From: Dermatophagoides farinae
Taxonomy: Eukaryota > Arthropoda > Arachnida > Sarcoptiformes > Pyroglyphidae
Direction of reading: 5' to 3'
Assembly (NCBI RefSeq): GCF_024713945.1
Contig: NC_134680.1
Coordinates: 3,930,001 to 3,994,000 of the forward strand
DNA length: 64,000 nucleotides
The notes beneath the pieces were generated by a model. That model was given only the letters and a program-made list of their open reading frames with translations. It made no database searches and was not told the DNA's origin. Of the stretch, positions 25,120 to 36,754 are shown piece after piece; positions within the stretch are counted from its first letter, which is position 1, and each line of letters opens with the position of its first letter. The translations under genes and the position numbers were made by a program.

Positions 25120-28012
25120 CTACCCGTGCAACCACCACCATCATCACCACCACCACCACCACCACCACCGTCATTATCATCAATGGTGATGAGCTAACGG
25201 AAATGAAAATGACATACCGAGTCAGAAAAAAAACTAAATTCTATTACAGAATTGAATTTTTGGTACGAAAAAAAGAAAAAAAAATTCATTAAGCATAAAT
25301 TGTTTCATTTAGATTTTGTAGGAAAAATTCTTTCACTACACGTGTGTATGACAGTAGAATCCGGAAACATTTGTCGAAAAAAAAACTACTTCGTTCCATA
25401 ACAATAAAGATCCGGAACGATTTTTTTCATTCATTTTAAATTCTTTGTTTTTTCTGTGATAAAAAAATTCAACTTTAAAGTATCACTGTTTTTTTTTTGT
25501 TGTGAAACAATGAATCTGAAAAAAACAACAACAACTCAACACAGGAAACAGATTTTGTTGTTGTTGTTTTTCTTTGGGTATGAAAATCGGTGAACCGAAA
25601 AATCACAACAACAACAACAACAACAACAAGATGTTCGAATGTTCATTCTTATCATTTGGTCAAGTCATTTATTGTTAAAATTTTTTTTTTAAACCGGACA
25701 GGTTCAAAATGTTTATTGTTTCCGTTTTTTTTTGTTTTGTTTTGTTTTGAGCTTTTTTATTATTTTATTTTATTTTATTTTCGAAAATGAAAATTGGCAG
25801 TTCATAATAATATTTTATGAAAACTTTTCTTTATTTTTATTTGCTTCCTTTTTTTGCACTGACCATAATTGTGTGAAATGGAATGAAAATGGACATACAA
25901 AATTGGACAACAACCGAAAACGAAATTAAAATAAAAGTTAACTTTTCTTTAAAATAGCCCGAAACAATAAATGTCAATTTTGTTTGTTTGTTGTTGAAAT
26001 TTTTTTTTTTGGTTCCAGAATCTCAAATCCAATTGAATGAAAAATTTTGTTGTTGTTGTCGTTTTCTAAAATCGAAAAAAAGAAAGAAAAAATTTGTCAT
26101 CGAAAATAATTGTGTGTGTGTGTGTACTTTCAATTTGTTTGATTATATTTATATATAGATTCCCGGAAATTCCATTTAGCCATTGTCGTTGTTGAGGTTC
26201 GATCGAAAGCAACCAGCCAACAACAACAACAACGAGATTCTCAATTCGGATCAACAATTGAAATTGAGTGGTACACATTCGCCAAAAATACATACACACA
26301 TTGAATGAAATGAATTTTTTTTTTTTTGTTCGTTTGAGTGTGTGTGTATGAGAATTCTCAATGAATGAAATGAAATGAAAAGAAAACAATGTTTTTTTTT
26401 TTTTTTTGAAAAACGAAAATCTGTCAAACCGATTGGTATTGTTTGTTTGTTTGTTTGTGTGTGTGTGTGTGTGTGAGATGAATAAAATTAGGTTTGCATT
26501 TTTTCTTTGGCAAAAAAAAAATGAAAGGAAAGAAAACAAATTCTCAACAAACACATATAAAGTGTTGATGGTTTGTTGAATTAAAGTGAATATAACGTCA
26601 CATACACAGAATTTGTATCATTTTTTTTCTTTTCTTTTGGATAACGTCAAGTGGACAAACGATTGTACAGTAGAGTATTTGAGAAAATATCCGAAATATT
26701 TGTTGTTGTCGTTGTCGTCATCGTCAATGAATACACACATTTTGAATAAATTGAATTTGTCATCTTAAGAATATAAACAAGACACTTTTATATATATAAA
26801 GTGTTTATTTATAAGTAACTTGGAGCCACAAAATTTTCTTCCTCTATCAATTCAAATTAAATGGTCCGAGAATGTTTTTTTTTTTGGGACAATTTAATGA
26901 ATACAACATAGAAATTGAATGAATTTCAACAGCCAACAACAATTTAACACTTTAACACCTTTTCACATACTGTTTTTTTTCTGTTTGTGAAATTCATTTT
27001 CATCAATACATTTGTCTGGATCATTCACACGAAATATATGATTGATGTGATGATGTATATATACAATTTTTATTGCTTTAAGAATTTTCTATTCAAAAAA
27101 AAAATAAAGTTTACAAAATCATCAAAAGTTTTCATTATCATCATCATTGGTTTTATTTTCATCTGTTTTTTTCTCGAAAATGCAAATTAATTTCTGCATC
27201 AATGATTCCATTGTAAGTACATCACCAAAAAAAAAGAAAGGGAGAGAGAGAGAGAGAGAAATAAAGATTCAATCTTTTTTTGTGCGTGTGTGTGCGTGTG
27301 GGAGTATTCACTATTCCATTAATTTTATCTATTGTTCATAGAATATTCTATTTTAAAATTCGTTTCAGAATTTCAAACACACTAAGTATATTCAAATGAA
27401 AAAGAAAGTCAAACGATTTTCGATTTTTTCGGTCCCAATTTCTTTATCGAAATTGGGATCGCAAAAAAAAATTAAAATTTTTATTCCTCCCCATTGAACT
27501 AAATATTAAATGATGATAATGATGTGGATCATAAATCTTTTCACCATAAAAACCATACGGTCAATCAACCGAATGATAATGAATGATTTTGATGAATTAG
27601 AATGAAAGATTCGTTCTTTTTCGTGGATGAATGGATGGATGTGTTGGGAATATCATAGATTACCGGGAAATTTTTTCGCACAATTTTTTAAAATTATAAA
27701 AAATTTATGATCGATGATCTAATGAAGCTGATGATTAGAATATGAAACATACACCCACCTAAAACGATAAAATTTGTCGAGTATAAAAATGTGAAGTCAA
27801 CAAAAAAAATCGTTATACTTTAATCCTTTTAATTTGGAACAACTACAAAAAAAGAATTCTTAGATTCGCCAAACATTGAATTCTCTTTTTTTTACATCTC
27901 GAATTTGTTCCTGTTACTGTGTTGTTGTTGTTGTTTGCAAATTGTTTCGGAAAAAAAATTCTTATTTTTCTAAAAAAAAATTAAAATAAAAGTTCAGTTC
28001 AATTTTTCTATT
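25120..28012. other. No gene recognised; simple repeats
   Basis: A CCA run near 25131-25169, AAC run near 25607-25629, poly-T tracts, TG runs near 26111-26124 and 26457-26475, and a GAGA run near 27241-27260 are present. An island near 26156-26288 is less repetitive but lacks convincing exon borders. Confidence 0.45.
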
Positions 28013-28264
28013 TCATGCTTCATGAATTTTCCATTGTAATTTGTCATCATCATCATCATCATCACGATGATGGTTTCTCCAACAATTTTCATTCAACCAA
28101 CTTTCATTACCAAAATCATTTACCATATCATTATCATTATCGCCATCATCATCATCATCAGGACAAGATTTTACAATAATGTGATGACAAAAAACAACAA
28201 CAACAACAACAAATGAGAATAGAGAATTAATCGTACACAAAGTAATGATGATGCGACAAACCAT
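28013..28264 (-). CDS. Candidate small secreted acidic protein
   Basis: An 83-residue ATG frame begins with a hydrophobic segment (MVCRIIITLCTINSLFSF and a Val run) that could be a signal peptide or anchor. An acidic tail follows, with Asp runs around NDFGNESWLNENCWRN, and the end is KLQWKIHEA. The hydrophobic and acidic runs are partly encoded by GTT and GAT repeats, so the signal peptide may be an artefact. The mixed-composition segment in the C-terminal half is the best argument for coding. No family is recognised. Confidence 0.3.
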   Translation of the reverse strand: MVCRIIITLCTINSLFSFVVVVVVFCHHIIVKSCPDDDDDGDNDNDMVNDFGNESWLNENCWRNHHRDDDDDDDKLQWKIHEA

Positions 28265-30362
28265 TAAATTTTAAAATTCGTTTTTTCAAAAAAAACGCAA
28301 TTCACTATGCTACTTTTTTTCAAAGATCATTTTCTTTTAGAATTTTGAAAAAAAAATTAGAATCTAAAAATTTCCTCGTTTCTAACAGAGAAAAAAAAAC
28401 ACCTAGAAACACCAACAACATCAACATAAGACTGGTGATTGTGAATCGAATTCATATACCAAAAAAAGAAAAAAAAACCGAAAACACGGTAATTTAAATT
28501 TTCAATGTTTTTTGCTTTGAATTTAAATATATTCATGAAACAATCATTATCATTATCATTATCATCATGAACAAATTATCATCATCATCATCATCATCAT
28601 TTTCTACATACAGGGTACATTTAGGGTTTTACTTCCTTTTTTTCCATTCATTCATTCTTTTTTTTTATTTTTTGCTCTCGTACTTATTATTTTTTTGCAA
28701 GAATTAGAATTAGCCAGCAAATAATGACAATGATCGTCGTCAAACATTTCGTCATTTGACAATTATGGAATGAAATGAAATGAAATCAAATCGATCCAAC
28801 AAAAAAGTATGACTACGTGCAACCAAAAATGAAAAATGCTAGTAACGGCAGACCACATATGACGACAACGACGACGACGATGGATTAATGGTTGTTGTTG
28901 TTGTTGTTGTTTTGCATGTTCAAAAGTTTAAATTTGGAATTTTAAAATTTTCATTAATGAATCAACTTGGTAATTGAGTATGTTTTTTTTCTACGTTATT
29001 ATTGTTGTTGTTGTTGTCGTTGTATGTGTTTTGAATCTAAAAACTTTAATTTTCCGGGTTTTTTTCTTCAAACGCATACACACACGCACACACACCCATA
29101 TTTGATCATTAAAAACAGCAAAAAAACGAAACGAAAAGAATTCATTTTCTTTTCCTTTTCAATTTTTTTTTCAAGAATTCATTTAGACTTTTTTCCGTTT
29201 GTCGAAATGTTTTTGTTGTTTTTTTTTTTTGCCCGTCCCGACAAAGATGGCCATTTTATTTTTCACCGACAAAGTTGTGTGGTGGTGGTTGGTTGAAAAA
29301 CTAAATTCATCAAATCATCAACCGGATTTCTGATATCAACGAATGAATGAAACGAACCGCAATGAACATTTTTTGTTTTGTTTTGTTTTGCTTCTTGCTC
29401 GTCTTTTTTTTACATCCGCATTTCACAATTTGGAAAGAAAGATGAGAAATTGAAAACTGAAATTTTTTTTTTCTTGGTTTCATTTTCTGAATTTTAAATT
29501 AGAGACTTTGTTTCGTGTTTGAGAAAAATCCAGAATTGAAACTTTTTTTTCATTTCAGATATGAAAAAAAAATTCAAACAAAAATATCATCATCATCATT
29601 GCTATATATCATGATCAACGAGATGAATGTGAATGTGAATGAATGAATTCAGTAATGGAGAAAATGTGAAAAAAATTGATGTTGTCATCGTCGTCGTAGT
29701 GGTACTCTTATTCGATTTCATCTTTTACAAATAACCATCCATCCATTCTTAACAACAATGATAACAAATAGAAAAAGAAAAAAAAGAAAAGAAGAGAAGA
29801 GAAAACTACAAAGAAATTACAATTCCAAATTCCTTACTAATGTGTATATGTGTAATGTCTTATTGCATTGGGCTAAGCCTAGTGGCCTAGACCAGTCCCA
29901 ATCTCATTTCATGGATTTTTCCATTTCTTTCACATTACATTAAAATACAGTTTCTTTTTTTTTTGGTTTGGTTTGTGTGGTCTGGTTTAGGTACAAATGT
30001 AAATGTAAATGACGAATCCATTTACGACTGCTATTTTATCATCATCATCATGAGTGTATTCTTTTGATTTTAAAACTTGGAATTTTTTGTTCTCTCTCTC
30101 ATTACTAGAATTTGTCATTTATATTTGTGTTGAACAGAAAAAAAAAATTTAGAATTTAGAATGTTTTTACTTTTTTAAGTTTTTTTTCTGTTGCCATCAT
30201 CAATGGTCATTAATGACCACACACACACACACACACACCATCATCATCAGCAACATTAAATGTCAAAATGATTGTATACACGTTGTTATGTCGAACAATT
30301 GGTGAAAATTTTGACTGAAAACTTTCTCGTTTTTTAGATCTAGATTCAAGAATAAAGTTTTT
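28265..30362. other. No gene recognised
   Basis: Simple repeats dominate (ATC near 28578-28602, GTT near 28891-28911, CA near 29079-29097 and 30217-30239). A short GC-rich patch with ATTGGG...CCCAAT ends lies at 29867-29902. Confidence 0.45.
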
Positions 30363-30505
30363 TCATTTCGGAATTTTTCTCTTGAATTTTTTCTTTTCAT
30401 TTGATGAACGTTTTTTTTTTTTGGTTAACACTTTGTAAGATTTTTTTTTTGTTTTTGTTCCTGATTTTGACCATTGCTGCACACCACTAGCAACATCAAC
30501 CAACT
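30363..30505 (-). CDS. Candidate terminal exon with Lys-rich tail
   Basis: A strong minus-strand acceptor (long T-rich tract ending CATTCATTCATTAG) is followed by an open frame of about 47 codons to TGA. The peptide starts LVDVASGVQQWSKSGTKTKK and continues as a basic tail with KVLTKKKKRSS and KFKRKIPK. Such tails occur in nucleolar and chromatin proteins, but part of the lysine content comes from A-runs. No upstream exon is assigned. Confidence 0.35.
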
Positions 30506-32428
30506 CTAATGAATGAATGAAAAGTAAAAACAAAAAAGTAATGAGCCTTGAGATAATGTAAACTAATGGATCGACAGGCGAAACAAACACGCACATAAAT
30601 ATAGATAAAATGGTAGAATGAAACAAAAAAAAAGTAATTAATGTGACTTTCGTTAGGATTCTTTCGTTGTATATGTGTGTTTGTTTCAAAATGGTAATTC
30701 TTGGATAATTTTTTTTCTCTTGTTTTATTTCGTTTTAGTTTTGATTCTTTTAATTTCACTTAATTTTGTCGTTTTTTTTCTACATTCATTTAGTCTGTCT
30801 AACTGTATATTTTATATTTTCTATTATTATTAGTTTGTGATTTTTGTTCTTAAATCTAATTATAATAGATTGGATCGTTTCTGGGGTGGTGGTGGTGATC
30901 GTGAAGGGAAAAATTCCTCGACAATGTTTCAATTGAAAATGATTTAGAATCTTTTTTTTTCTCTCTCTCTCTCTGTTTATCGAATTTTTTCATGAAACAA
31001 TGAATGATGTGAACTGGACTCAGTATGAACAACATATTGGCCAAAATTGGTGGAATCATCATCATCATCATCATTCGAGTAGTTAAGTATTATCAAGCAT
31101 TTATTGAATTTCATTTGATGAGGATTACCTGTGATGCAAAAGCAAAAGAAAAGTAGAAGAATCACTAATTAATTTACCATTTTTTTTCTTTGTTTCTCGA
31201 TTCTTAATGTTTTTATATCTAATGGAAAGAGGTGGATGGGTGATATGGTGATGATAAAGTAGAAGATAAAGCATAAGTCATTTGGTTTTTTAATGTATTG
31301 ATTCTGGATTGACATTGGAAATTTGTTGTTGTAGTTGTTGTTTTTTTTCACTGGAAATATTTCAGTGGACATTTTCCATTTTGATTCCATTTTTTTCACT
31401 CTACGCTTTTTTTTGCTTTTATTCATCATTGTTCCATGGAAATCTACACGCACATATTTGGCATCTAAATTCATATTGCTTTTGCTTTTGGTATTTTTAC
31501 ATTCATTCATTCATTCACTTACACACACACACATACATTTCTCTCTCTAGAGGCTTTAAATGCAATTTTATATCATCATTCTGGATCTATAGTTTTTTTG
31601 TTTCATCGAAATTGTTACACAAACGCACACACACACACGGCACTTTATTCATTTTTTTCTATATTTTTTCTAGTTCAGTTGTTGTTGTAGTTGTTGTGTT
31701 GTTTTTTTTTGTATGATTCCTAATGATTTATTAGCCATTTGTTTGTTTGTTTGTCTATCTGTTTCTGTGTGTAAATGTCTGTGCCAGATCAACTTGTCAC
31801 CTTTCAATTTGTGTAATAGTACTATTTGTTGTTTTTTACTTCCCATTTTTCTCATCATTGTTGTTTTTGTTGTTTCTGGATTCCATTTTCATATACAAAA
31901 AAAAATGACCCGATTACATTTATGAAGACACAAAAATGAAACACACACACACACACATACACAAACAGTGTTAGAAAATTAAAAAATAAAAATGTAATAA
32001 AAGCCATTTCAAAGTGCTACTGATGATGATGATGATGTATCATGCAGTCAAAATAATAATATTTTTTTTGAAACGAAACGAGAAAAAAAAACAATCAACA
32101 AATTTTGTATCTCTTTCTCGGTGTGCGTGGGCGTTTCGTGTTTTTTTTTTGTTTTTTTTTTGGTTGAATTGGAAATTAATTTTTTTTTCTTACGAATCAA
32201 ATTCTCTCACCAAAACAAAAGTTAAATAACAAAGAAAAAGGTAGTGGTAGTCAGAATCATAATCCAGAAAAATGTGTTTCAATATAGCCAAAAAAAAAGA
32301 GAAAAAATGAGAATTTCTTTGTGAAATTGTCCGGATTTCAAATCGATCGACACAAAAAAACCCCTGGAGTATCATTTGTTCAATCTTGTTTTGGTTTTTG
32401 TATTCACATTCATGTTTGTAAGTTCTAA
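30506..32428. other. No gene recognised; repeats
   Basis: The stretch would be intron if 30363-30505 is an exon. It contains CT/GA runs near 30960-30975 and CA runs near 31520-31533, 31627-31638 and 31942-31957. Open frames at 31169-31510 and 31309-31716 overlap on opposite strands and show no motif. Confidence 0.4.
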
Positions 32429-32620
32429 GATCTGGCAACATTGATGATAAGCTTACTAACTACACCACTAAATGTTGAAACATTCAGAGAAGAAGCCTTC
32501 AAGCAAAATTTTGCAAAAAAACTATACTGTAATTCTGGTTTGTCCAATGATGTTGTTGATAAACTTTTTTCTTTGTTTTTGTTTTTTTTTTTTCTTTTTT
32601 TTTGGATGGCCATTGACTAA
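32429..32620 (+). other. Coding-like island, probable exon or gene fragment
   Basis: The plus-strand frame opens right after a TAA that overlaps a possible acceptor (GTTCTAAG at 32429). It contains DLATLMISLLTTPLNVETFR, an amphipathic stretch EEAFKQNFAKKLYCNSG and LSNDVVDKLFSLF before running into poly-Phe and a TAA. A donor G|GTTTGT at 32537 would end an exon cleanly; the same donor form is used by the RNF121-like gene. The minus strand is also open (about 49 codons), so orientation is uncertain. Family unknown. Confidence 0.3.
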
Positions 32621-33598
32621 TGAACCGAATCATATATAATTAGTGTTGAACACACACACACACACATAGCTCAAAAACTAACTAATTTTTTTCTGGAGGT
32701 TGATCCAAAATCATTTTTTTTTTCACAACCCCCATCTCTCTTCAGTCCATCGATGACTTTTGTTCGGATTTTTTGGAACGTTGTTGTTGTTGTTGTTGTC
32801 ATTGTTTTTCTTTGCACGGTATTGTGATTTTCAATTATTTTTATTTGATCGAAAAAAACGGAAATTTTTTTTTCTCTCCATTATCACATACACATGCATG
32901 TTACCGTTAATTATTTTTCTGTGTTTCAACAAACGGAAATTGCCTGTTGTCAGTTGTTTTTTTTTTTTGTAAAATTCATTGTTTTGATGATGATAATTCG
33001 GTGAATGAATTTAGCGGCGACAACAACAACAACAACAAAAAATTGGGCAATTACATTTCAATTGTCGTTGTTATTTTTTTGGTTGCATAGCCACACAATG
33101 TCAACAAAAACAAAACCAAAAACGGTTTTCATTTTTTTTTTCTGTTGATACAGCAAAATCAATGATGATCATATCATACTTTAGATTCTTTTTTTTTTTT
33201 TTTTTTTTGGTTTTGATTCTAATGCAATCCTTATTTTCACTTTCAATCGGGTTCATACACTGATGATGATGATGTTTTGGATTCTGTTCACACACACACA
33301 TTGAACACAATGGACATTCATTCGAAAGAAATACCAATGAAAAGAATCCGGAATCCTGAATAAACCATAAACAAAAAAAAATAACAAAGAAAAAAATCGA
33401 AGACGATACATTTTTTGTTGTTATTATTGCTTTTCCTGTTCCTGGATTTTGTTTGTTTGTTTGTTTTGTTTGTCTGTTTGTTTGATTTTTTTCTTTTCTG
33501 GGTTTTTGTTTTTTGTTTTGTTTTGTTTTGTTTCCAAATCATTACGCGTATCATTCTTTAATTTTTTTTTTCGTTTCATATGGATCAAATATGTATTT

Positions 33599-33624
33599 GT
33601 GTGTGTGTGTGTGTGTGTGTGTGT
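33599..33624. repeat. (GT)n microsatellite
   Basis: Thirteen uninterrupted GT units. Confidence 0.92.
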
Positions 33625-34073
33625 TTGGTGTGTAAATTGCAAGAAAATAAGACAACGACAATGACAACTTCAAACCGAAAAAAAAATCTAAACTATGGCT
33701 TGTTATCCGGTCCATTTGTTACCAGTCGTCTCTGTTACCATTTTTTTTTTGATCATTTTTATTGATCATAATTATTGAACGTTATGGTTATGTCATTGTT
33801 TATCAACAATTTGTATGATCAGCCACACACAGGCACACAAATCGAAAGAAATTAATTATTCTGATCATTGATCATTTTTTGAATGAAGAATTCTGAATAT
33901 GAATCTTTTTTCTCTTTCTCTTCTTTGTACTATCACGAACTTTGTTTAATTTTTAAAAGAAATTTTTTCCTTTTTTTCATTGCAAACTTATAGAAAAATT
34001 AATTGATTTACAACAAAGCGAAAAAAAAAACAAAATTGAAATGAAAATAATTTAGAAATCAATCAAATTGCCG

Positions 34074-34074
<1 letters not shown>

Positions 34075-34104
<30 letters not shown>
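34075..34104. repeat. (ATC)n trinucleotide run
   Basis: About ten ATC units, encoding an Asp run on the minus strand in the frame at 34052-34273. ATC/GAT runs of this kind recur throughout the window, inside and outside genes. Confidence 0.9.
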
Positions 34105-36449
34105 TGATTTGTTTCGAATAAAAATAAATATGTATAGAGAGTGAAAATCCAATTTTCAAAATGGGAGAATGAAAATTATTTTGAAATGAAACCAGAATAA
34201 ATCCCAATATATAATTGCAAACGTCACCATCATCGTCATAATTATCAACAGCAGACAACAACAACAACAACAACAGATCCGATTTATTTCATCATTCACT
34301 CACTGCAATCATACAATCAATTAGAATCATTCACACCAACACATAACATGAAAAGATAGATAGAAACTTATTATTATCCATTTTACTGTGTACAAAATGT
34401 ATTAACATTCTTAAAAGTTTCTAAATGGAAAAAGAAGAAGAAAAAAAAATTTTCTTTGAATTCAATTAATGATATCACATTCGTATGATAATGATGATGT
34501 GTCAAAAAAGAAATTTTCTTATCAAACACTTTTTTTGTCGTTTTCTTTCCTCTAATTTTCACATTGCTTATCTCATGCACACGAATGACAGATCAAATAT
34601 GTGTGTGCACATGTGAGTGTGTGTGTGTGTATTTCGTTTGAATTGAAAATCTGGTTCCATGTCCGTCGTATTGTCCTGGATTAATTTTTCACAAAAAAAA
34701 AATACTGTGAGTAAGAGAAACGAAACGAATTCTCTTTATCACCATCATTTAAACTGTCGTATTTTTCTATCTTTTGAATTTGTGAATGATTATTATGGAA
34801 AAACAATCTCGAATTTGAAAAAAATCGAATGATCCAATATAATGTGTGTGCGTTGGAATGAATTTGATATACAAATATCACAAACAACACATCACTGACG
34901 ACGACCATATTACATTTGTGGATACAATTTTGAAACATACGAAAACATTTTTGAACGAATTGAATTTGATCCAATTAATTGAAATGTCAAAACAAAATTT
35001 TTGTTCTGTTTTTCGTTCATATGTAGTATTAGCTTTGACTATCACACACACATGGTCACATCTTAAGACCTTATATTTTTCGCTTATTTTTTCCATTAAT
35101 GAATTTGTCTTTCCAATCATCATCATCATCATCATTAGTAGAAGGAAGAAGAATATTTCAGAAAAACAAGGTCATTTGTTGTCAGTTTTTTTCTCTATTT
35201 GTTTTTATCACATACTAATTGAACGTGTCCAATTAGTAAGTGACAGTCAATAAGTTTGTCACATTTGCATTGTCGTTGTTGTTTTGACGCAATCAGAAAC
35301 AAAATGCTTAAATTTCAGTCTTCAAATGAGAATTTTATGATGGAATGAAATTCGATACAATTTTGACAACGAATAAAACATTATTCTTCCTTTTCCATTG
35401 TTTTCCCATTTGGGAATCATCATCATCAATCCTTTGATGACCATTTTGATATTGATTGAAAGAGAAGAAAAAAAACCGAGGCAAAAATATTCTTCTAATT
35501 AGCGTACTTCACATTCATAGTAACAGCAGAATGTATGGCCAAGGCCTAATTTTCTATTCTTTTACCCACTCATCAAATAGCCAGAAAAAAAGCAATGAAT
35601 GATCACCCTCCCAATCAACAGAATATACTTCAATTAATTTAATGAACACACATATATATACAAAAATGAGACAGAAAAAAAATCATCGAAATTCTCTTTT
35701 GTTTGCGTGTGTGTTTATGTATGTAATATATTTACTCTATGGCATCTAATCAAATAATCTCAACCAAAATTCGTTTATTCGGTATACGAAATGAAATATG
35801 TTGGATTCTCAATTTCGATTTCAAAAATTCTTTTCATACGTACACATACACATTGCTTTTGTGTGTGTGTGTTTGCATGTGTAAGTGTTTATATATTAAT
35901 GTTTTTATCATTGTTGTGTTAATTGTTATTATCATCATCATTCGAATCAATTAAATTTACTCAATATGATTATGTTGTTGTTGTTGGTTTTCCCATGTTC
36001 CTTGATGATGACCATATTCAATTTACAAGAGAATATACATAACATTATTCAAACATTGTGTGTGTTTTGATCCAAAAACCCAAAAAAATGTGAAATTATT
36101 CACTTGATATATGGCCATTTTGTTATTATTGTTGTTGTTGTTCCACATTCATTTCATTTATTCTCTACGGTGTTCGCGTGTTTTTGTGTGTGTGAAACAT
36201 GAAATTTTTTTTCCCATTTTTTAAATTATGAATCAACCAAAATTCATCAGATTTAATTATATTAATTAATTTTGATGATGATCATCATAATAATCATCAG
36301 AATTAATTAAAAACACACACACACTTTAGTCATAATATTTGAATGTTGTTCCATAATACTTATTGGTCCGTTTATATTTTTCTTTCTGTTGATTATAATG
36401 ATGATCCATCCATAAAATGTCACAACGTTAATTTGTTCTCTCTCTCTCT

Positions 36450-36600
36450 CTATGTCTTTCGCGTCACAAGAGTCTATTTAGAGCTGAATGGGTTGAAAGG
36501 AAAGAAATAAAATATCTCCCAAGTTTAGATACAATGGATCATCATCATCATTGCCATTGCTATTGCTAAAATGACAATCCCAGTTGTTACCAACTTATTA
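36450..36600. other. Coding-like island open on both strands
   Basis: The plus strand reads SLFRAEWVERKEIKYLPSLD in frame after a CT-rich tract and CACAAG. The minus strand reads NGNDDDDPLYLNLGDILFLS and then SFQPIQL-stop after a good acceptor with an upstream CTAAT branch-like site (TTGTCATTTTAG). The Asp-rich minus-strand reading resembles the composition of verified exons here, but neither strand is decisive. Confidence 0.25.
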
Positions 36601-36729
36601 GTTTGTGTCTCTATGTGTGGGTTTTTTGTTTGTGAAAAAAAAAGTTTTTCTGTTTGTTTTTCGTTTTATTTTGAGCCGAAAGCACGAAAGGATTAATTTT
36701 TTTTTGTCTCGTATTTTTCGTTGTTGTTG

Positions 36730-36754
36730 TTAGTTAGTTAGTTAGTTAGTTAGT
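36730..36754. repeat. (TTAG)n repeat
   Basis: Six TTAG units in tandem. A shorter run of the same unit lies near 17488-17504. The unit is not the arthropod telomere repeat TTAGG. Confidence 0.85.

Larger units (their letters stand above)
32621..36449. other. No gene recognised; repeats
   Basis: A GT tract at 33599-33624, an ATC run at 34075-34104, poly-T near 33189-33208 and GTT runs are present. The interval about 34846-35135 is open in a plus and two minus frames with fairly complex composition, yet none has a clear motif or splice context. Confidence 0.4.

Noticed and set aside
26190-26215. GGTTCGATC resembling a tRNA B box
   Set aside because: There is no A box, acceptor stem or GC-rich cloverleaf around it. 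Other GTTCGA matches also failed, so I report no tRNA.
36730-36754. TTAG repeat as telomeric sequence
   Set aside because: Arthropod telomeres use TTAGG; this is a short TTAG microsatellite inside a chromosome arm.
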